From NCBI GenBank assembly GCA_027030245.1, contig JALVFE010000016.1:583078-647077 (forward strand): a DNA stretch of 64,000 nt. The letters are read 5' to 3'. The notes under the pieces were generated by a model, which saw only the letters and a program-made list of their open reading frames with translations, was not told the origin of the DNA and made no database searches. Of this stretch, positions 1-8,693 are shown piece by piece; position 1 is the first letter of the stretch, and each line of letters begins with the position of its first letter. The translations under genes and the position numbers were made by a program. Source of the stretch: Melioribacteraceae bacterium (GTDB lineage: Bacteria; Bacteroidota; Ignavibacteria; Ignavibacteriales; Melioribacteraceae).

Positions 1-1
1 T

Positions 2-112
2 ACAATATTATTAAGTCGGATACCCCAAAATTTATATGTAAAAGTATTGAAAGACATGGAACAATTGAAGGATAAAAGATTTGCCAATTTACTTAAGAAA
101 AAACTAAAATAA
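2..112 (+). CDS. C-terminal end of an unidentified protein (partial)
   Basis: An open frame enters from the left edge and ends at TAA 110-112, leaving the last 36 codons. The visible tail is Lys- and Leu-rich and ends KKKLK, with no recognisable motif. A strong hairpin follows 28 bases later, which fits a real gene end. Function cannot be assigned from this fragment. Confidence 0.5.
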   Translation, partial: TILLSRIPQNLYVKVLKDMEQLKDKRFANLLKKKLK

Positions 113-139
113 ATTTTTTATACCTTACCAAATAAAAAA

Positions 140-155
140 GCCCGCTATTGCGGGC
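140..155. terminator. Bidirectional Rho-independent terminator
   Basis: A GCCCGC stem, TATT loop and GCGGGC stem, with an A-run on the left and TTCTT on the right. It lies between the partial gene on the + strand and the HU gene on the - strand, which converge here. It can stop both transcripts. Confidence 0.8.
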
Positions 156-187
156 TTCTTCATATTCCTATAATAAAATACCTTGCT

Positions 188-637
188 CTATTGTACTGCA
201 TCATGGAGAGCTTTGGCTACTTTAAATTTAGCTCTCTTTTTAGCAGGTATAACAATAGATTCGCCAGTAGCAGGATTTCTTCCTTTTCTTTTCTTTGTTC
301 TAACTGCATATACCTTTCCTAAACCGGGGAGAACAAAGCCTTTCTTGGCGTTTTTGTATACCAGTTGATTTAATTCATCTAAAAATCCGGTGGCCATTTT
401 TTTCGTAGTGTTCAATGCCGCTGCAAGATGATCAACTATTTGAGCTTTGGTCATCGGACCGGTTGCCTTAACAGCTCTTTTAACAGTAGTCTTTTTAGCA
501 GCTGCTTTTTTAGCCGTTGTTTTTTTAGCTGCCGCTTTTTTGGGAGCTGCTTTTCTTGTTGCTTTTTTAGCAGTAGTTTTTTTAGCTGCTTTTTTAGCCG
601 TTGTTTTCTTGGCTGCTGCCTTTTTAGCTTTTGCCAT
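188..637 (-). CDS. HU/IHF-family DNA-binding protein with Lys/Ala-rich N-terminal tail
   Basis: Nucleoid-associated protein of 149 residues. Residues 1-60 are almost only Lys, Ala and Thr in an imperfect AKKTTAKKA repeat, resembling the tail of eukaryotic histone H1. Residues 61-149 form a complete HU domain with the DNA-embracing arm motif GRNPATGESIVIPAKK near residues 118-133. A normal HU has about 90 residues, so the tail is an addition. The start ATG at 637 has an AAGGAAA ribosome-binding site. Tailed HU proteins are known in several Bacteroidota and Actinobacteria; here the tail should add non-specific DNA condensation, which is inferred. Long antisense frames over the tail only mirror the repeat. 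Confidence 0.93.
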   Translation of the reverse strand: MAKAKKAAAKKTTAKKAAKKTTAKKATRKAAPKKAAAKKTTAKKAAAKKTTVKRAVKATGPMTKAQIVDHLAAALNTTKKMATGFLDELNQLVYKNAKKGFVLPGLGKVYAVRTKKRKGRNPATGESIVIPAKKRAKFKVAKALHDAVQ

Positions 638-881
638 GTTTTTTCCTTTAGATTTGTTTTTGAATGCACATAAAAAATAAATAATTTTTTATATAAAAAA
701 AAATAATTTTTTCATTTTTTATAAAAAAAACTTCTGAATAGCCTTATATTCCTTATATTTGAGAGAATTAAAAATTATGACGGTCATTTTCTTCAATTAT
801 TTCAGTAGTTTGAGAACTTCGTTGATTAACTCATTAAACATAATTTTGTTTTGGCACTTCAAAATTTTAAGCTAGCGCCGG

Positions 882-2924
882 ATGAAAATATATTTAATCA
901 TACTGATTTTATTACTCAATTCCATTTGTGCTACGGGATACAAGGTTCATTCCCTTGATTTTATTGGCTTTGAGGGGATTCAAGATTCCATTTCTAATGC
1001 TACATCCGTTCAACCGGACGATTCCACAGAAAAGAAAACAGTATCCCAACCTTTTATTTTGCATAAAGATTTCTCGGCGTACAATCCGGACTTGAATTTT
1101 ATCGATGCAAAAATCAAACAATTTAAAGATTATAGATTTGCCGGTGATTTATTAAACTATTTACCGTTCGGCTTTCTAACGGATTTGGGTTGGCTAGGTC
1201 AACCTGCTGAAGTAAAATTTTATAATCTCGGATTTAATAATGTTACATATTTGAATAACGGAATAAATTACAATAACAGATTAACGAATTCTCTTGATGT
1301 AAACTTTTTACAAACCGAAAACCTTGATTTTATTGGTGTTTCTCCTTTACCCCGCGGATTTTTATTCGGGAATTTTAATAATCCCGTATCGGTTATCTTA
1401 AAATCCAAAGAGTCTACGGTTTCCAAACCTTATTCCAAAATACGGTTTTATCAAGCAAAGAACGAAGAAGCTTATATTAACGGCGTTTTTAAAACAAGAA
1501 TTTTCCGCAAGTTATACGGCTCTTTCGAATTCACAAACAATGCTATTGATAATGGTTTTAAGAATACCGGGTTTTCCTCGTGGATGGTAACCGGTGCCTT
1601 AAAATATTTAATTTTAAAATACTTAAATTTTACATTGCGTTATAATCATGTCCGTTCTTATACCGGACTTTTCGGCGGAGTAAATTACGATAGCATAAAA
1701 TCAACAACCGGAATCACTAATCCCGAAGATGTTCTTTACAACAGAATATTGGCTCCGGTTGAGTTTGATACCCGTTATAAAAAAAATACCGCCCATAATT
1801 TTGAGTTGGAAACATTGTTAAAACTTTCGCAGAATTCTCTTACCGATTTTAATCTTTACTATCAGTACCGTTCGGTTAAATTCAGACAAAACGAAAAAGG
1901 AAAAGAGAAAGCTGTAAAAACAATTTTCAATGATGATAATTATAACACTTACGGATTAAATTTTTCACACCGGCAATTGTTCGGTAAGTTCTCCGCTTAC
2001 TTTTTTGCCAACTACGAAAAAATCAAAAACAACATTACGGATTTTATTAAAGACAGTTCGGATTTTAACAAGTATTCGTTTCTCTCTTACGGCGCCGTTC
2101 TTTCTGCCGATTTACTCGACGGTTATTTCGCGCCTTCGGTTTTTGTCAAACAACTTCATTCTGATTTAACGGGGAAAAACTATTTTGGTTTCGGCGCGGA
2201 TGCGAATTTCAACTTAGGGAAACATTCCACAATATATTTGGGTTATTCCAATTACGCAAAACCTCTTCATGTCTTTGCAACATTGCTTAAAGACAATGCG
2301 ACCGTAAATAATTTTGAAGTGAAGTATATTTTCAAAACCACAGATGTAAAGGTTAGCGCAGGTTATTTCAGTTATTCTTATTCCAAAAAAATCTCTCCTC
2401 TTCTAATTTCAGATGATAATTCCTTAAAAACCGTTGAAACTATTGGCTATAATATTAATTCGCATAGTTCTAACAGCGGTGTTCATTTACTTTTAAATTA
2501 TCATACGTGGAAAGTTTTAACGGAACTCAATGCTAATTATTATTTCGGGAATGATAAACCAGATTCACGGTTTACGTTATTCTCAGGTTTATATTATGTT
2601 GATACTTTGTTTCAAAGTAATCTGCATCTTAAGGCTGGAGTTAATTTCAAGCTATTTAATATCTCGCCGGATGTTATTTACGACTTTGAAAAATCCACTT
2701 CCGCACCGTATTATTATTCCGGAAATAATTTGCCGGGCACACCAGATGTTGAAACCAAACTATCGTATCAAACAGATATATTCGTTGCCGGTGAAATTCA
2801 AGAAGCCGCAACGGTTTATTTCGTTTTGGAAAATGTATTCGATACTAAATATTACCTTATCAAATATTACCCCAAACAAGAGATGACTTTCCGTTTCGGA
2901 TTTTCTTGGGAATTCTTAAATTAA
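882..2924 (+). CDS. TonB-dependent-receptor-like outer-membrane beta-barrel protein
   Basis: A 680-residue exported protein with a hydrophobic signal peptide at residues 1-19. Residues about 110-150 look like a receptor plug remnant (a GINYNNR stretch followed by a NLDFIGVSPLP stretch). The rest alternates aromatic and polar residues as in barrel strands. The C-terminus, LENVFDTKYYLIKYYP then FRFGFSWEFLN, is a typical last-strand signature of TonB-dependent receptors. I see no TonB box or complete plug, so it may be a porin-like relative. The next gene, 69 bases downstream, is a secreted glucanase, so uptake of oligosaccharides is a reasonable guess only. Confidence 0.7.
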   Translation: MKIYLIILILLLNSICATGYKVHSLDFIGFEGIQDSISNATSVQPDDSTEKKTVSQPFILHKDFSAYNPDLNFIDAKIKQFKDYRFAGDLLNYLPFGFLTDLGWLGQPAEVKFYNLGFNNVTYLNNGINYNNRLTNSLDVNFLQTENLDFIGVSPLPRGFLFGNFNNPVSVILKSKESTVSKPYSKIRFYQAKNEEAYINGVFKTRIFRKLYGSFEFTNNAIDNGFKNTGFSSWMVTGALKYLILKYLNFTLRYNHVRSYTGLFGGVNYDSIKSTTGITNPEDVLYNRILAPVEFDTRYKKNTAHNFELETLLKLSQNSLTDFNLYYQYRSVKFRQNEKGKEKAVKTIFNDDNYNTYGLNFSHRQLFGKFSAYFFANYEKIKNNITDFIKDSSDFNKYSFLSYGAVLSADLLDGYFAPSVFVKQLHSDLTGKNYFGFGADANFNLGKHSTIYLGYSNYAKPLHVFATLLKDNATVNNFEVKYIFKTTDVKVSAGYFSYSYSKKISPLLISDDNSLKTVETIGYNINSHSSNSGVHLLLNYHTWKVLTELNANYYFGNDKPDSRFTLFSGLYYVDTLFQSNLHLKAGVNFKLFNISPDVIYDFEKSTSAPYYYSGNNLPGTPDVETKLSYQTDIFVAGEIQEAATVYFVLENVFDTKYYLIKYYPKQEMTFRFGFSWEFLN

Positions 2925-2993
2925 CTTCATTACTTTTGGCATTGTAGTTTTAATAAACGAACGCTAACTTAAATTTTAAAAACCGGAATACAA

Positions 2994-5831
2994 ATGAAAA
3001 TACTTATCTTTATTATTATTGTTTTGCAAACGCAAATTTTTTCTCAAGTTATTTCTTCGGTACCTTCATTCCCGACGGAATATGATTCCATAACAATATT
3101 TTTCGATGCCACACAAGCTCAACGAACCGAATTGGTAGGTTACAGCGGTACCGTATATATACATACCGGAGTTTACACAAATTTCGATAATGCCAATTGG
3201 CAACACGTTATCGGCAATTGGGGTGATAACAATGTTCAACCGGCACTTACAAGAATAAGCGATAATCTTTATAAATTGGATATCGGATATCCGAGAGATT
3301 TTTATAATGTAACAAATCCCGCCGAACATATTACATCGTTGAATTTCGTCTTCAGAAGCGCCGACGCATCGAAACAGACAGAAGATATATTTCTTGAATT
3401 AGGCAACGGTTTGAAAATTGTTCAGCCTGAAGATGATTTAATTTTTACAAATTTAAGTGATACTATTACCGTTCTTGCCATAGCTCATTCCTCTGTTGAT
3501 TCATTACAATTATTTATTGACAACGTCAAACAATTTTCCGTTGCGAACGATACTCTGGAATATAATATTATAACTACCGCTTACGGAAAATCAACGGTAA
3601 CGATTTTCGCATATGTTGATTCTTCAATCACAGCTTCGGATTCGTTTCAATATGTTGTAAATCTTCCTGTTGTGCATGAAGCATTACCTCCGGGTGTTAC
3701 GGAGGGAATAAACTATATTGACGATAATTCCGTAATACTCAGCTTGTTTGCTCCGAATAAGCAATTCGTTTATGTCATCGGCGATTTTAACGATTGGCAG
3801 ATTGATACAAGTTATTATATGAAAAGAACCCCAAATGATTCCACTTATTGGATTAGACTTAACGGACTTACCCCAAAACAAGAGTATGCTTTTCAATATT
3901 TCGTAGACGGTAAAATTAAAATTGCCGATCCTTACACCGAAAAAGTTTTGGACCCTTGGAACGACAAATACATTACCGGGGACATTTATCCGAATTTGAA
4001 ACCTTACCCCGAAGGAAAAACAACGGAAATTGTTTCGGTTTTGGAAACTGGTAAAGACCAATACGTTTGGCAGGCAAATGATTATCAAAGACCCGCAAAA
4101 TCAAATTTGATTATTTACGAACTGTGGATTGCGAATTTTCTTCAAGATCATACTTTTTCAACCTTAATTGATACGTTAGATTACCTCGATAGTTTGGGAA
4201 TAAACGCAATTGAGTTAATGCCTGTAACCGAATTCGAAGGAAACGAAAGTTGGGGATATAATCCGTCATTTTATTTTGCGGTTGATAAGTATTACGGTCC
4301 GGCGGAAGACCTTAAAAAATTTATAGACGAATGCCACAAGCGGGGTATAGCCGTTATACTTGATATGGTTTTAAATCACTCGTTCGGTCAATCACCTTTT
4401 GTAAGATTATATGCATCCGGTAATTACGGTCCGCCTACAAGCGAAAATCCTTGGTACAATGTAACGCCGCGTCATCCTTTTAATGTAGGCTATGATTTTA
4501 ATCACGAAAGCAAACAAACCCAAAAGTTAGTTGACCGTATAAATAAGTTCTGGCTTACGGAATACAAGGTTGACGGCTTCCGCTACGACCTTTCGAAAGG
4601 GTTTACTCAGAAATACACAGGCAACGACGTTAATGCATGGAATCAATATGATCAATCACGTATAGATATTTTAAAAAGAATGGCAGACAAACTTTGGGAA
4701 ACAGATTCCACGGCTTATGTTATTTTAGAGCACTTTGCGGTAAATTCCGAAGAAAAAGTTTTATCGGAATACGGAATGATGCTCTGGGGAAATCTGAATT
4801 ATAATTATAACGAAGCGACAATGGGATATAACTCAAACGGTAAATCGGATTTTAGCGATATATCTTATTTGAAACGCGGTTGGGAACATCCCAATTTGGT
4901 CGGCTACATGGAAAGTCACGATGAAGAACGGCTGATGTATAAAAATCTTCAGTATGGTAACTCGACCAATGATTATAATATTAAAGATTTAAACATCGCG
5001 CTTAACCGGATTAAATTAGCTGCGGCTTTTTTCCTTACCGTACCGGGTCCGAAAATGATTTGGCAGTTCGGGGAACTGGGTTACGATTACTCTATTAATT
5101 ACCCCAACAATTGCCGTTTATGCCTGAAACCGTTCAGATGGGATTATTTAGATGATCCGGCTAGATTAAATTTATACAAAACCTTTAAGGCTTTGACTTT
5201 CTTAAAAAATAACTATTTCGTATTTAGCAGTCCGGACTTCTCCATCAATGCCAGCGGTGCGTTAAAAACCATTCACATCTCGGATTCATCAATGAACGTA
5301 ACGATAATCGGGAACTTCGATATAATACCGAAACTAATAACTCCGTATTTTCAAAACACCGGACAATGGTTCGATTATTTTTCCGGCGATACAATTTTTG
5401 TCTCCGATTCCCTTGCGGGCATCAGATTGGAACCCGGTGAATTTCATATTTACACAACTGTCAAATTGCCCGAACCGGAAAAAGATATTTTAAGCGACGT
5501 GGAAAGAATCCCTTCGGAACTGCCTGTTGATTTTGAATTATATCAAAACTATCCTAATCCGTTTAACCCGACAACTAAAATTAAATTTTCAATTGCAACC
5601 TCCTCCCCTTTGGCAATGGGGAGGACCGGGGAGGGGTTTGTGACCTTGAAAATTTACGATGTTTTGGGACGTGAAATTGCAACACTTGTAAACGGAAAAC
5701 AAAAACCCGGAAATTATGAAGTAACATTTAACGCAAAGTCCGCTGCAGGCGGATTGGTCAGCGGAGTTTATTATTATCAACTGAAAGTAGGAAATTTTAT
5801 TCAAACCAAGAAGATGATTCTTTTAAAATAG
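2994..5831 (+). CDS. Secreted GH13 alpha-amylase-family protein with CBM48-like domain and T9SS sorting domain
   Basis: A 945-residue secreted glycoside hydrolase acting on alpha-glucans. It has a signal peptide (1-17), an N-terminal beta region, and a CBM48/E-set domain near 245-345 (VYVIGDFNDWQ). The GH13 barrel starts near 375 and has all four conserved regions: DMVLNHS (~457), GFRYDLSKG with the nucleophile Asp (~530), ILEHFA with the acid Glu (~576) and ESHDEE (~640). The C-terminal sorting domain starts at QNYPNPFNPTTK (~850) and ends TKKMILLK. Specificity (amylase, pullulanase or branching) is not settled. A GC-rich palindromic repeat is embedded in frame in the sorting domain at 5599-5636. 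The upstream gene on the same strand is an outer-membrane barrel. Confidence 0.9.
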   Translation: MKILIFIIIVLQTQIFSQVISSVPSFPTEYDSITIFFDATQAQRTELVGYSGTVYIHTGVYTNFDNANWQHVIGNWGDNNVQPALTRISDNLYKLDIGYPRDFYNVTNPAEHITSLNFVFRSADASKQTEDIFLELGNGLKIVQPEDDLIFTNLSDTITVLAIAHSSVDSLQLFIDNVKQFSVANDTLEYNIITTAYGKSTVTIFAYVDSSITASDSFQYVVNLPVVHEALPPGVTEGINYIDDNSVILSLFAPNKQFVYVIGDFNDWQIDTSYYMKRTPNDSTYWIRLNGLTPKQEYAFQYFVDGKIKIADPYTEKVLDPWNDKYITGDIYPNLKPYPEGKTTEIVSVLETGKDQYVWQANDYQRPAKSNLIIYELWIANFLQDHTFSTLIDTLDYLDSLGINAIELMPVTEFEGNESWGYNPSFYFAVDKYYGPAEDLKKFIDECHKRGIAVILDMVLNHSFGQSPFVRLYASGNYGPPTSENPWYNVTPRHPFNVGYDFNHESKQTQKLVDRINKFWLTEYKVDGFRYDLSKGFTQKYTGNDVNAWNQYDQSRIDILKRMADKLWETDSTAYVILEHFAVNSEEKVLSEYGMMLWGNLNYNYNEATMGYNSNGKSDFSDISYLKRGWEHPNLVGYMESHDEERLMYKNLQYGNSTNDYNIKDLNIALNRIKLAAAFFLTVPGPKMIWQFGELGYDYSINYPNNCRLCLKPFRWDYLDDPARLNLYKTFKALTFLKNNYFVFSSPDFSINASGALKTIHISDSSMNVTIIGNFDIIPKLITPYFQNTGQWFDYFSGDTIFVSDSLAGIRLEPGEFHIYTTVKLPEPEKDILSDVERIPSELPVDFELYQNYPNPFNPTTKIKFSIATSSPLAMGRTGEGFVTLKIYDVLGREIATLVNGKQKPGNYEVTFNAKSAAGGLVSGVYYYQLKVGNFIQTKKMILLK
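5599..5636. repeat. G/C-rich palindromic repeat inserted in frame in the sorting domain
   Basis: CCTCCCC, a short spacer with TTTGGCA, then GGGGAGG and a second GGGGAGGGG. This run is far richer in G and C than its surroundings. It encodes the odd residues TSSPLAMGRTGEG between the first strand (IKFSIA) and second strand (VTLKIYDVLGRE) of the T9SS domain. I read it as a dispersed REP-like element; copy number in the genome is unknown. Confidence 0.7.
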
Positions 5832-5873
5832 AGTTTATGTATCATCAACAACGAAAGAGAGTGAAAGATATTT

Positions 5874-6659
5874 TTAATCTTTTGTCAACTCGGCTAAAAT
5901 TACAGCCGATGCGGAAGCAACATTAAGAGATTCAATTCTTCCTAAACGGGGAATTGTAATAACTTTATCCGAAATATTTTTTAATTCCTCGGAAGGACCG
6001 TTCGCTTCGTTGGAAAATACAATTATAATTTTCTCCGGGGCATTGAATTTGAAAATGCTCTCCCCTTTCAAATCCGTATAGACTATTGAATAGCTATTGT
6101 TACGGAAAATTTTAAGCTCGTCATAAAATTTTTTACTTACGGAAATGTTCAAGTGAAATACCGCTCCCATGCTTGCACGCAATACTTTCGGATTATAGAT
6201 TTCCGCTGAGTTTTCGCTCAACAGAACTTCTTCCACGCCGAACCATGCGCAATTACGCAAAACGGTACCCAAGTTACCCGGATCGGAAATATTTTCCAGA
6301 GCTACGATTTTGTCTCCGCTGAATTCAGTTTGGGAATATAAAGGTTGGGAACAAAAAACCGCTGCAATACCCTGCGGATTTTTGGTATCCGTAATTTTCC
6401 CAAAACTCTTTACGTCCGTAACCCTAACGTTTTCGGTAAGAATGTTTAACAAATCGGTAAAACCGGGATGTTTATTTATAAATTCCGGAGTAGCGATTAT
6501 CATTTCGCATTGATAATTACTTTCTAATCCTTCTTTGACAAGTCGCAAACCTTCCGCAATAAACTTTCTCTCCTCTTTTCTTCCCTTTTTTGTTTTGAGA
6601 AAAGAAATTTTCTTCAACCTATTTTTTGATACAACGGGTAATTTGTTAATTTTGATCAT
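5874..6659 (-). CDS. SpoU/TrmH-family 2'-O-ribose RNA methyltransferase
   Basis: A 261-residue SPOUT methylase that transfers a methyl group from SAM to a ribose 2'-OH of rRNA or tRNA. The N-terminal 90 residues form the usual substrate-binding domain (RKEERKFIAEGLRLV). The three SpoU motifs are ALENISDPGNLGTVLRNCAW, IIVFSNEANGPSEEL and ITIPRLGRIESLNVASASA; the first supplies the catalytic Asn/Arg and the last forms the trefoil knot. Length fits RlmB-like enzymes. It converges with the glucanase gene and is transcribed away from tRNA-Thr. The target nucleotide cannot be told from sequence. Confidence 0.92.
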   Translation of the reverse strand: MIKINKLPVVSKNRLKKISFLKTKKGRKEERKFIAEGLRLVKEGLESNYQCEMIIATPEFINKHPGFTDLLNILTENVRVTDVKSFGKITDTKNPQGIAAVFCSQPLYSQTEFSGDKIVALENISDPGNLGTVLRNCAWFGVEEVLLSENSAEIYNPKVLRASMGAVFHLNISVSKKFYDELKIFRNNSYSIVYTDLKGESIFKFNAPEKIIIVFSNEANGPSEELKNISDKVITIPRLGRIESLNVASASAVILAELTKD

Positions 6660-6714
6660 TTTTTCTTATTCCGAAAACAAGATAAAATCCATTTTGAAAT
6701 GTAAGAATATACTA

Positions 6715-6745
6715 TTGCATCGTAAAGTAAAAAATATTAGATTTG
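6715..6745 (+). promoter_or_regulatory. Promoter of tRNA-Thr (Bacteroidota-type)
   Basis: TTG at 6715-6717, exactly 20 bases, then TAGATTTG at 6738-6745. This matches the Bacteroidota primary-sigma consensus TTTG-N19/20-TAnnTTTG. The same spacing is seen at tRNA-Pro. Transcription would start near 6752, about 30 bases before the tRNA. Confidence 0.65.
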
Positions 6746-6783
6746 ATGACTCAAAAAATGAAGTTTATTGAAAGATTGAAATT

Positions 6784-6856
6784 GCTGGCGTAGCTCAGCT
6801 GGTAGAGCAGCTGATTTGTAATCAGCCGGTCGGCGGTTCGAGTCCGTCCGCCAGCT
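6784..6856 (+). tRNA. tRNA-Thr (TGT anticodon)
   Basis: Cloverleaf of 73 bases: acceptor GCTGGCG pairs with CGCCAGC, the D-arm contains AGCTCAGCTGGTAGAGC, the anticodon loop is TTTGTAA with TGT at 6817-6819, and the T-arm is GGCGG-TTCGAGT-CCGTC. CCA is not encoded. It is the attachment gene of the integrative element: the 47-bp core starts inside the anticodon arm (6814) and runs past the 3' end, so integration leaves the gene intact. Confidence 0.97.
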
Positions 6857-6860
6857 CAAA
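6814..6860 (+). repeat. attL core of the tRNA-Thr element
   Basis: This 47-base stretch, from the anticodon arm of tRNA-Thr to just past its 3' end, is repeated without mismatch at 18226-18272. The two copies flank a block that carries integrase genes, the standard arrangement for tyrosine-recombinase integration in a tRNA 3' end. Confidence 0.93.
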
Positions 6861-6994
6861 AAAACCCTTCTTTTAGAGCATTTTCGAGCTTTTTAAAAAC
6901 CTTCATTTAGTCCTGCTGATTAAATCTTCAGGGACTTCCCTATGGACTCCCTGGTTTCTCCGGGCCATTAAATAAAAGATCAATTAAACAAAAT

Positions 6995-7058
6995 GAAAAA
7001 AGCCGACTTGGAAAAGCAAGGGAGTTCACGCCCTATTAAAACCAAATCAGCTTTTTTC
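6995..7058. terminator. Long imperfect hairpin ending in T-runs on both strands
   Basis: GAAAAAAGC at 6995-7003 pairs with GCTTTTTTC at 7050-7058. After a C/A mismatch the stem continues to TTGG/CCAA, and an inner AGGG/CCCT hairpin lies between. Either strand could end transcription here. The base of the stem resembles the attenuator hairpin at 14931-14992, with the same AAAAAGC-C...A-GCTTTT pattern. Confidence 0.5.
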
Positions 7059-7253
7059 AATATAAAATTTTTATTAACCATGTGAACTTTTGCTTTATTA
7101 ATTAAATATAACATTTCTGATTTTTTTAAACAAGTTTTTCCATTTTTTTCTTCCCCCTCTGCCCTTTCTTACTTTCTTATTATTTATATAATATATATAT
7201 AATATAAAAAATTGTAAAAAATAAGCTAAAAGCAAAAGACAAGGAAAAACAAT

Positions 7254-7605
7254 ATTAAGAAAAAAAACATCTTATTAAGAACTTAATAAACGAAACGAAA
7301 TACTATAATTATAGAGTAGAAATAATACGTTTTCTGCGCTCGCGTCGCGTTCGCATAAAAAAAACCTGGAAAGGACCCATTGACTTAAACCAGCGGATCA
7401 TTTAACATGCGGAGAATAATTTAGATGACGGCAAAGAAGATGTAATTACAAAATATTAAAAAAAATAAATTAGCATCAGATTCTTCTTAATATCTTATTA
7501 TTGTATCGTGATATTGAAAAATGACGAAAACACGGTAAAAACAAAAGAATTTACTAATTGTAATTAAGATAATACTATTCTTAATTAAGCCTTAATTTTC
7601 TTAAT
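7254..7605. repeat. Cluster of ATTAAGAA repeats, left end
   Basis: ATTAAGAA or its complement TTCTTAAT occurs at 7254, 7274, 7484, 7578 and 7598, with a 7-base match at 7563. The same word is clustered inside the right end at 16968-17078. Candidate arm-type integrase sites or origin iterons. Confidence 0.45.
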
Positions 7606-7616
7606 ATTGTTATTTG

Positions 7617-8168
7617 CTATTCTGCATCAACAACCAAATTTGTATTTCCTTCCTCATTCAATTTTATTCTTTTGTTATTTAAATAAAGACCTTTTTCTTT
7701 AGCAAAAAGCAAATTGTAATATCGCCAACTTAAATTGCCGGCAATATGTTCAATCTCATTAATTGATAGTGTTTTTTTATGCAAAAGCTTAGCTCTCTTT
7801 ACAATTTCAAAATTAATTTGTTTATACTTTTCGTAAAAAATTATTTTGCCCGCATAAATCGGAATTTCTACATCTAACCCTTTAGGTATAACGAAGTAAA
7901 ACCTATTTGTTCTTTTACCTCTTTTTATTTCATCATGCTTGGTAGCACCATTTATCGTTTTTCTACTCTGCCAATCGTAATAATCCCGCTGTTTATTAAA
8001 ATCTGCTTTAAAATCACTTTTTGTTAACTTTATCTCGTATTCAGTGGTATATAATTTTTTGCTTACAACTAATACATCACATTCAAAACCTTGATAATAA
8101 TAGTTTGGTATAACTACTAAATTTGAGCTATTCATCAAATATTGTTGCAGTTCAAAATAAATATTCAT
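7617..8168 (-). CDS. PD-(D/E)XK nuclease-fold-like protein of the element
   Basis: A 183-residue protein. Near the N-terminus is a D-x13-E-x-K pattern (Asp31 in ECDVLVV, Glu45 and Lys47 in YEIKLTK), the arrangement of PD-(D/E)XK nucleases such as the MmcB-like family often found in phages. It continues with SDFKADF and a beta-strand FYFVIPKGL. The C-terminal third has no motif I know. It is the last gene of the minus-strand series, 257 bases after the preceding small gene, so it probably has its own promoter. A defence or DNA-processing role is possible; activity is inferred from the motif only. Confidence 0.5.
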   Translation of the reverse strand: MNIYFELQQYLMNSSNLVVIPNYYYQGFECDVLVVSKKLYTTEYEIKLTKSDFKADFNKQRDYYDWQSRKTINGATKHDEIKRGKRTNRFYFVIPKGLDVEIPIYAGKIIFYEKYKQINFEIVKRAKLLHKKTLSINEIEHIAGNLSWRYYNLLFAKEKGLYLNNKRIKLNEEGNTNLVVDAE

Positions 8169-8425
8169 AATTACCCGTATATAACAAGCTTTTTCATATG
8201 CTTATCCAAATGACAAGGTTCCCACTGCGCTATTTTTTTTACGCGTTTAAGCCCGTTATTTCGAATTGTTCTGCTATTTAAATTTTTAACAAATTATTTG
8301 TTTTATTTTACTAACCGGTTAGCTTTTGAAGTGGCATATAAAAAAAATACCGTTATATCCTTTTATTTTTTTCCACAATCCAAACAACTGTAAATTAGCC
8401 TTAGCCGATACATATTCTTGAAACA

Positions 8426-8680
8426 TCATGAACCATGCTTATTTACTATGTAAGCTATTATTTCGTATTGCTCTTTAACATAAGAATCATCGTATCGTTT
8501 CAATAATTCACTCATTTCATAGCCGTTCTTTTCCGCAAAATCTATTACTATGTATTTCGTTAACATCTCGACTTTAGCGGTTAACTCGATAAGTAAATCA
8601 ATAAGAACATCATTTATCTTATCTTTGTTAATGTTTAGATCGACCGTATCGATTTTCTTTCTCATTTTTCCCATTTCCAA
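8426..8680 (-). CDS. Small unknown protein downstream of the tape-measure gene
   Basis: An 84-residue, charged, probably all-helical protein (residues 20-55 DKINDVLIDLLIELTAKVEM read as an amphipathic helix). No known motif. It begins 13 bases after the tape-measure stop, so it is very likely co-transcribed. A 257-base gap without a gene (8169-8425) follows it. Confidence 0.6.
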   Translation of the reverse strand: MEMGKMRKKIDTVDLNINKDKINDVLIDLLIELTAKVEMLTKYIVIDFAEKNGYEMSELLKRYDDSYVKEQYEIIAYIVNKHGS

Positions 8681-8693
8681 TAAAATTTATACG

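Larger units (their letters stand above)
6861..7616. other. Non-coding left end of the integrative element
   Basis: 756 bases with no credible gene. It contains a long imperfect hairpin (6995-7058), a very AT-rich tract around 7180-7240, a short GC-rich palindromic spot near 7336-7353 (GCGCTCGCGTCGCG), and six ATTAAGA(A) words at 7254-7605. The content suits an integrase arm region or a replication origin; neither is proven. Confidence 0.6.

Noticed and set aside
447..680. Hydrophobic open frame antisense to the HU tail
   Set aside because: It is the complement of the Lys/Ala repeat, has no ribosome-binding site and resembles no protein family.
754..761. TATATTTG box upstream of the outer-membrane barrel gene
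   Set aside because: Matches TAnnTTTG, but TTG is not found 20 bases upstream, so it was not listed as a promoter.
7336..7353. GC-rich spot in the non-coding left end of the element
   Set aside because: Too short to support an origin or protein site on its own.
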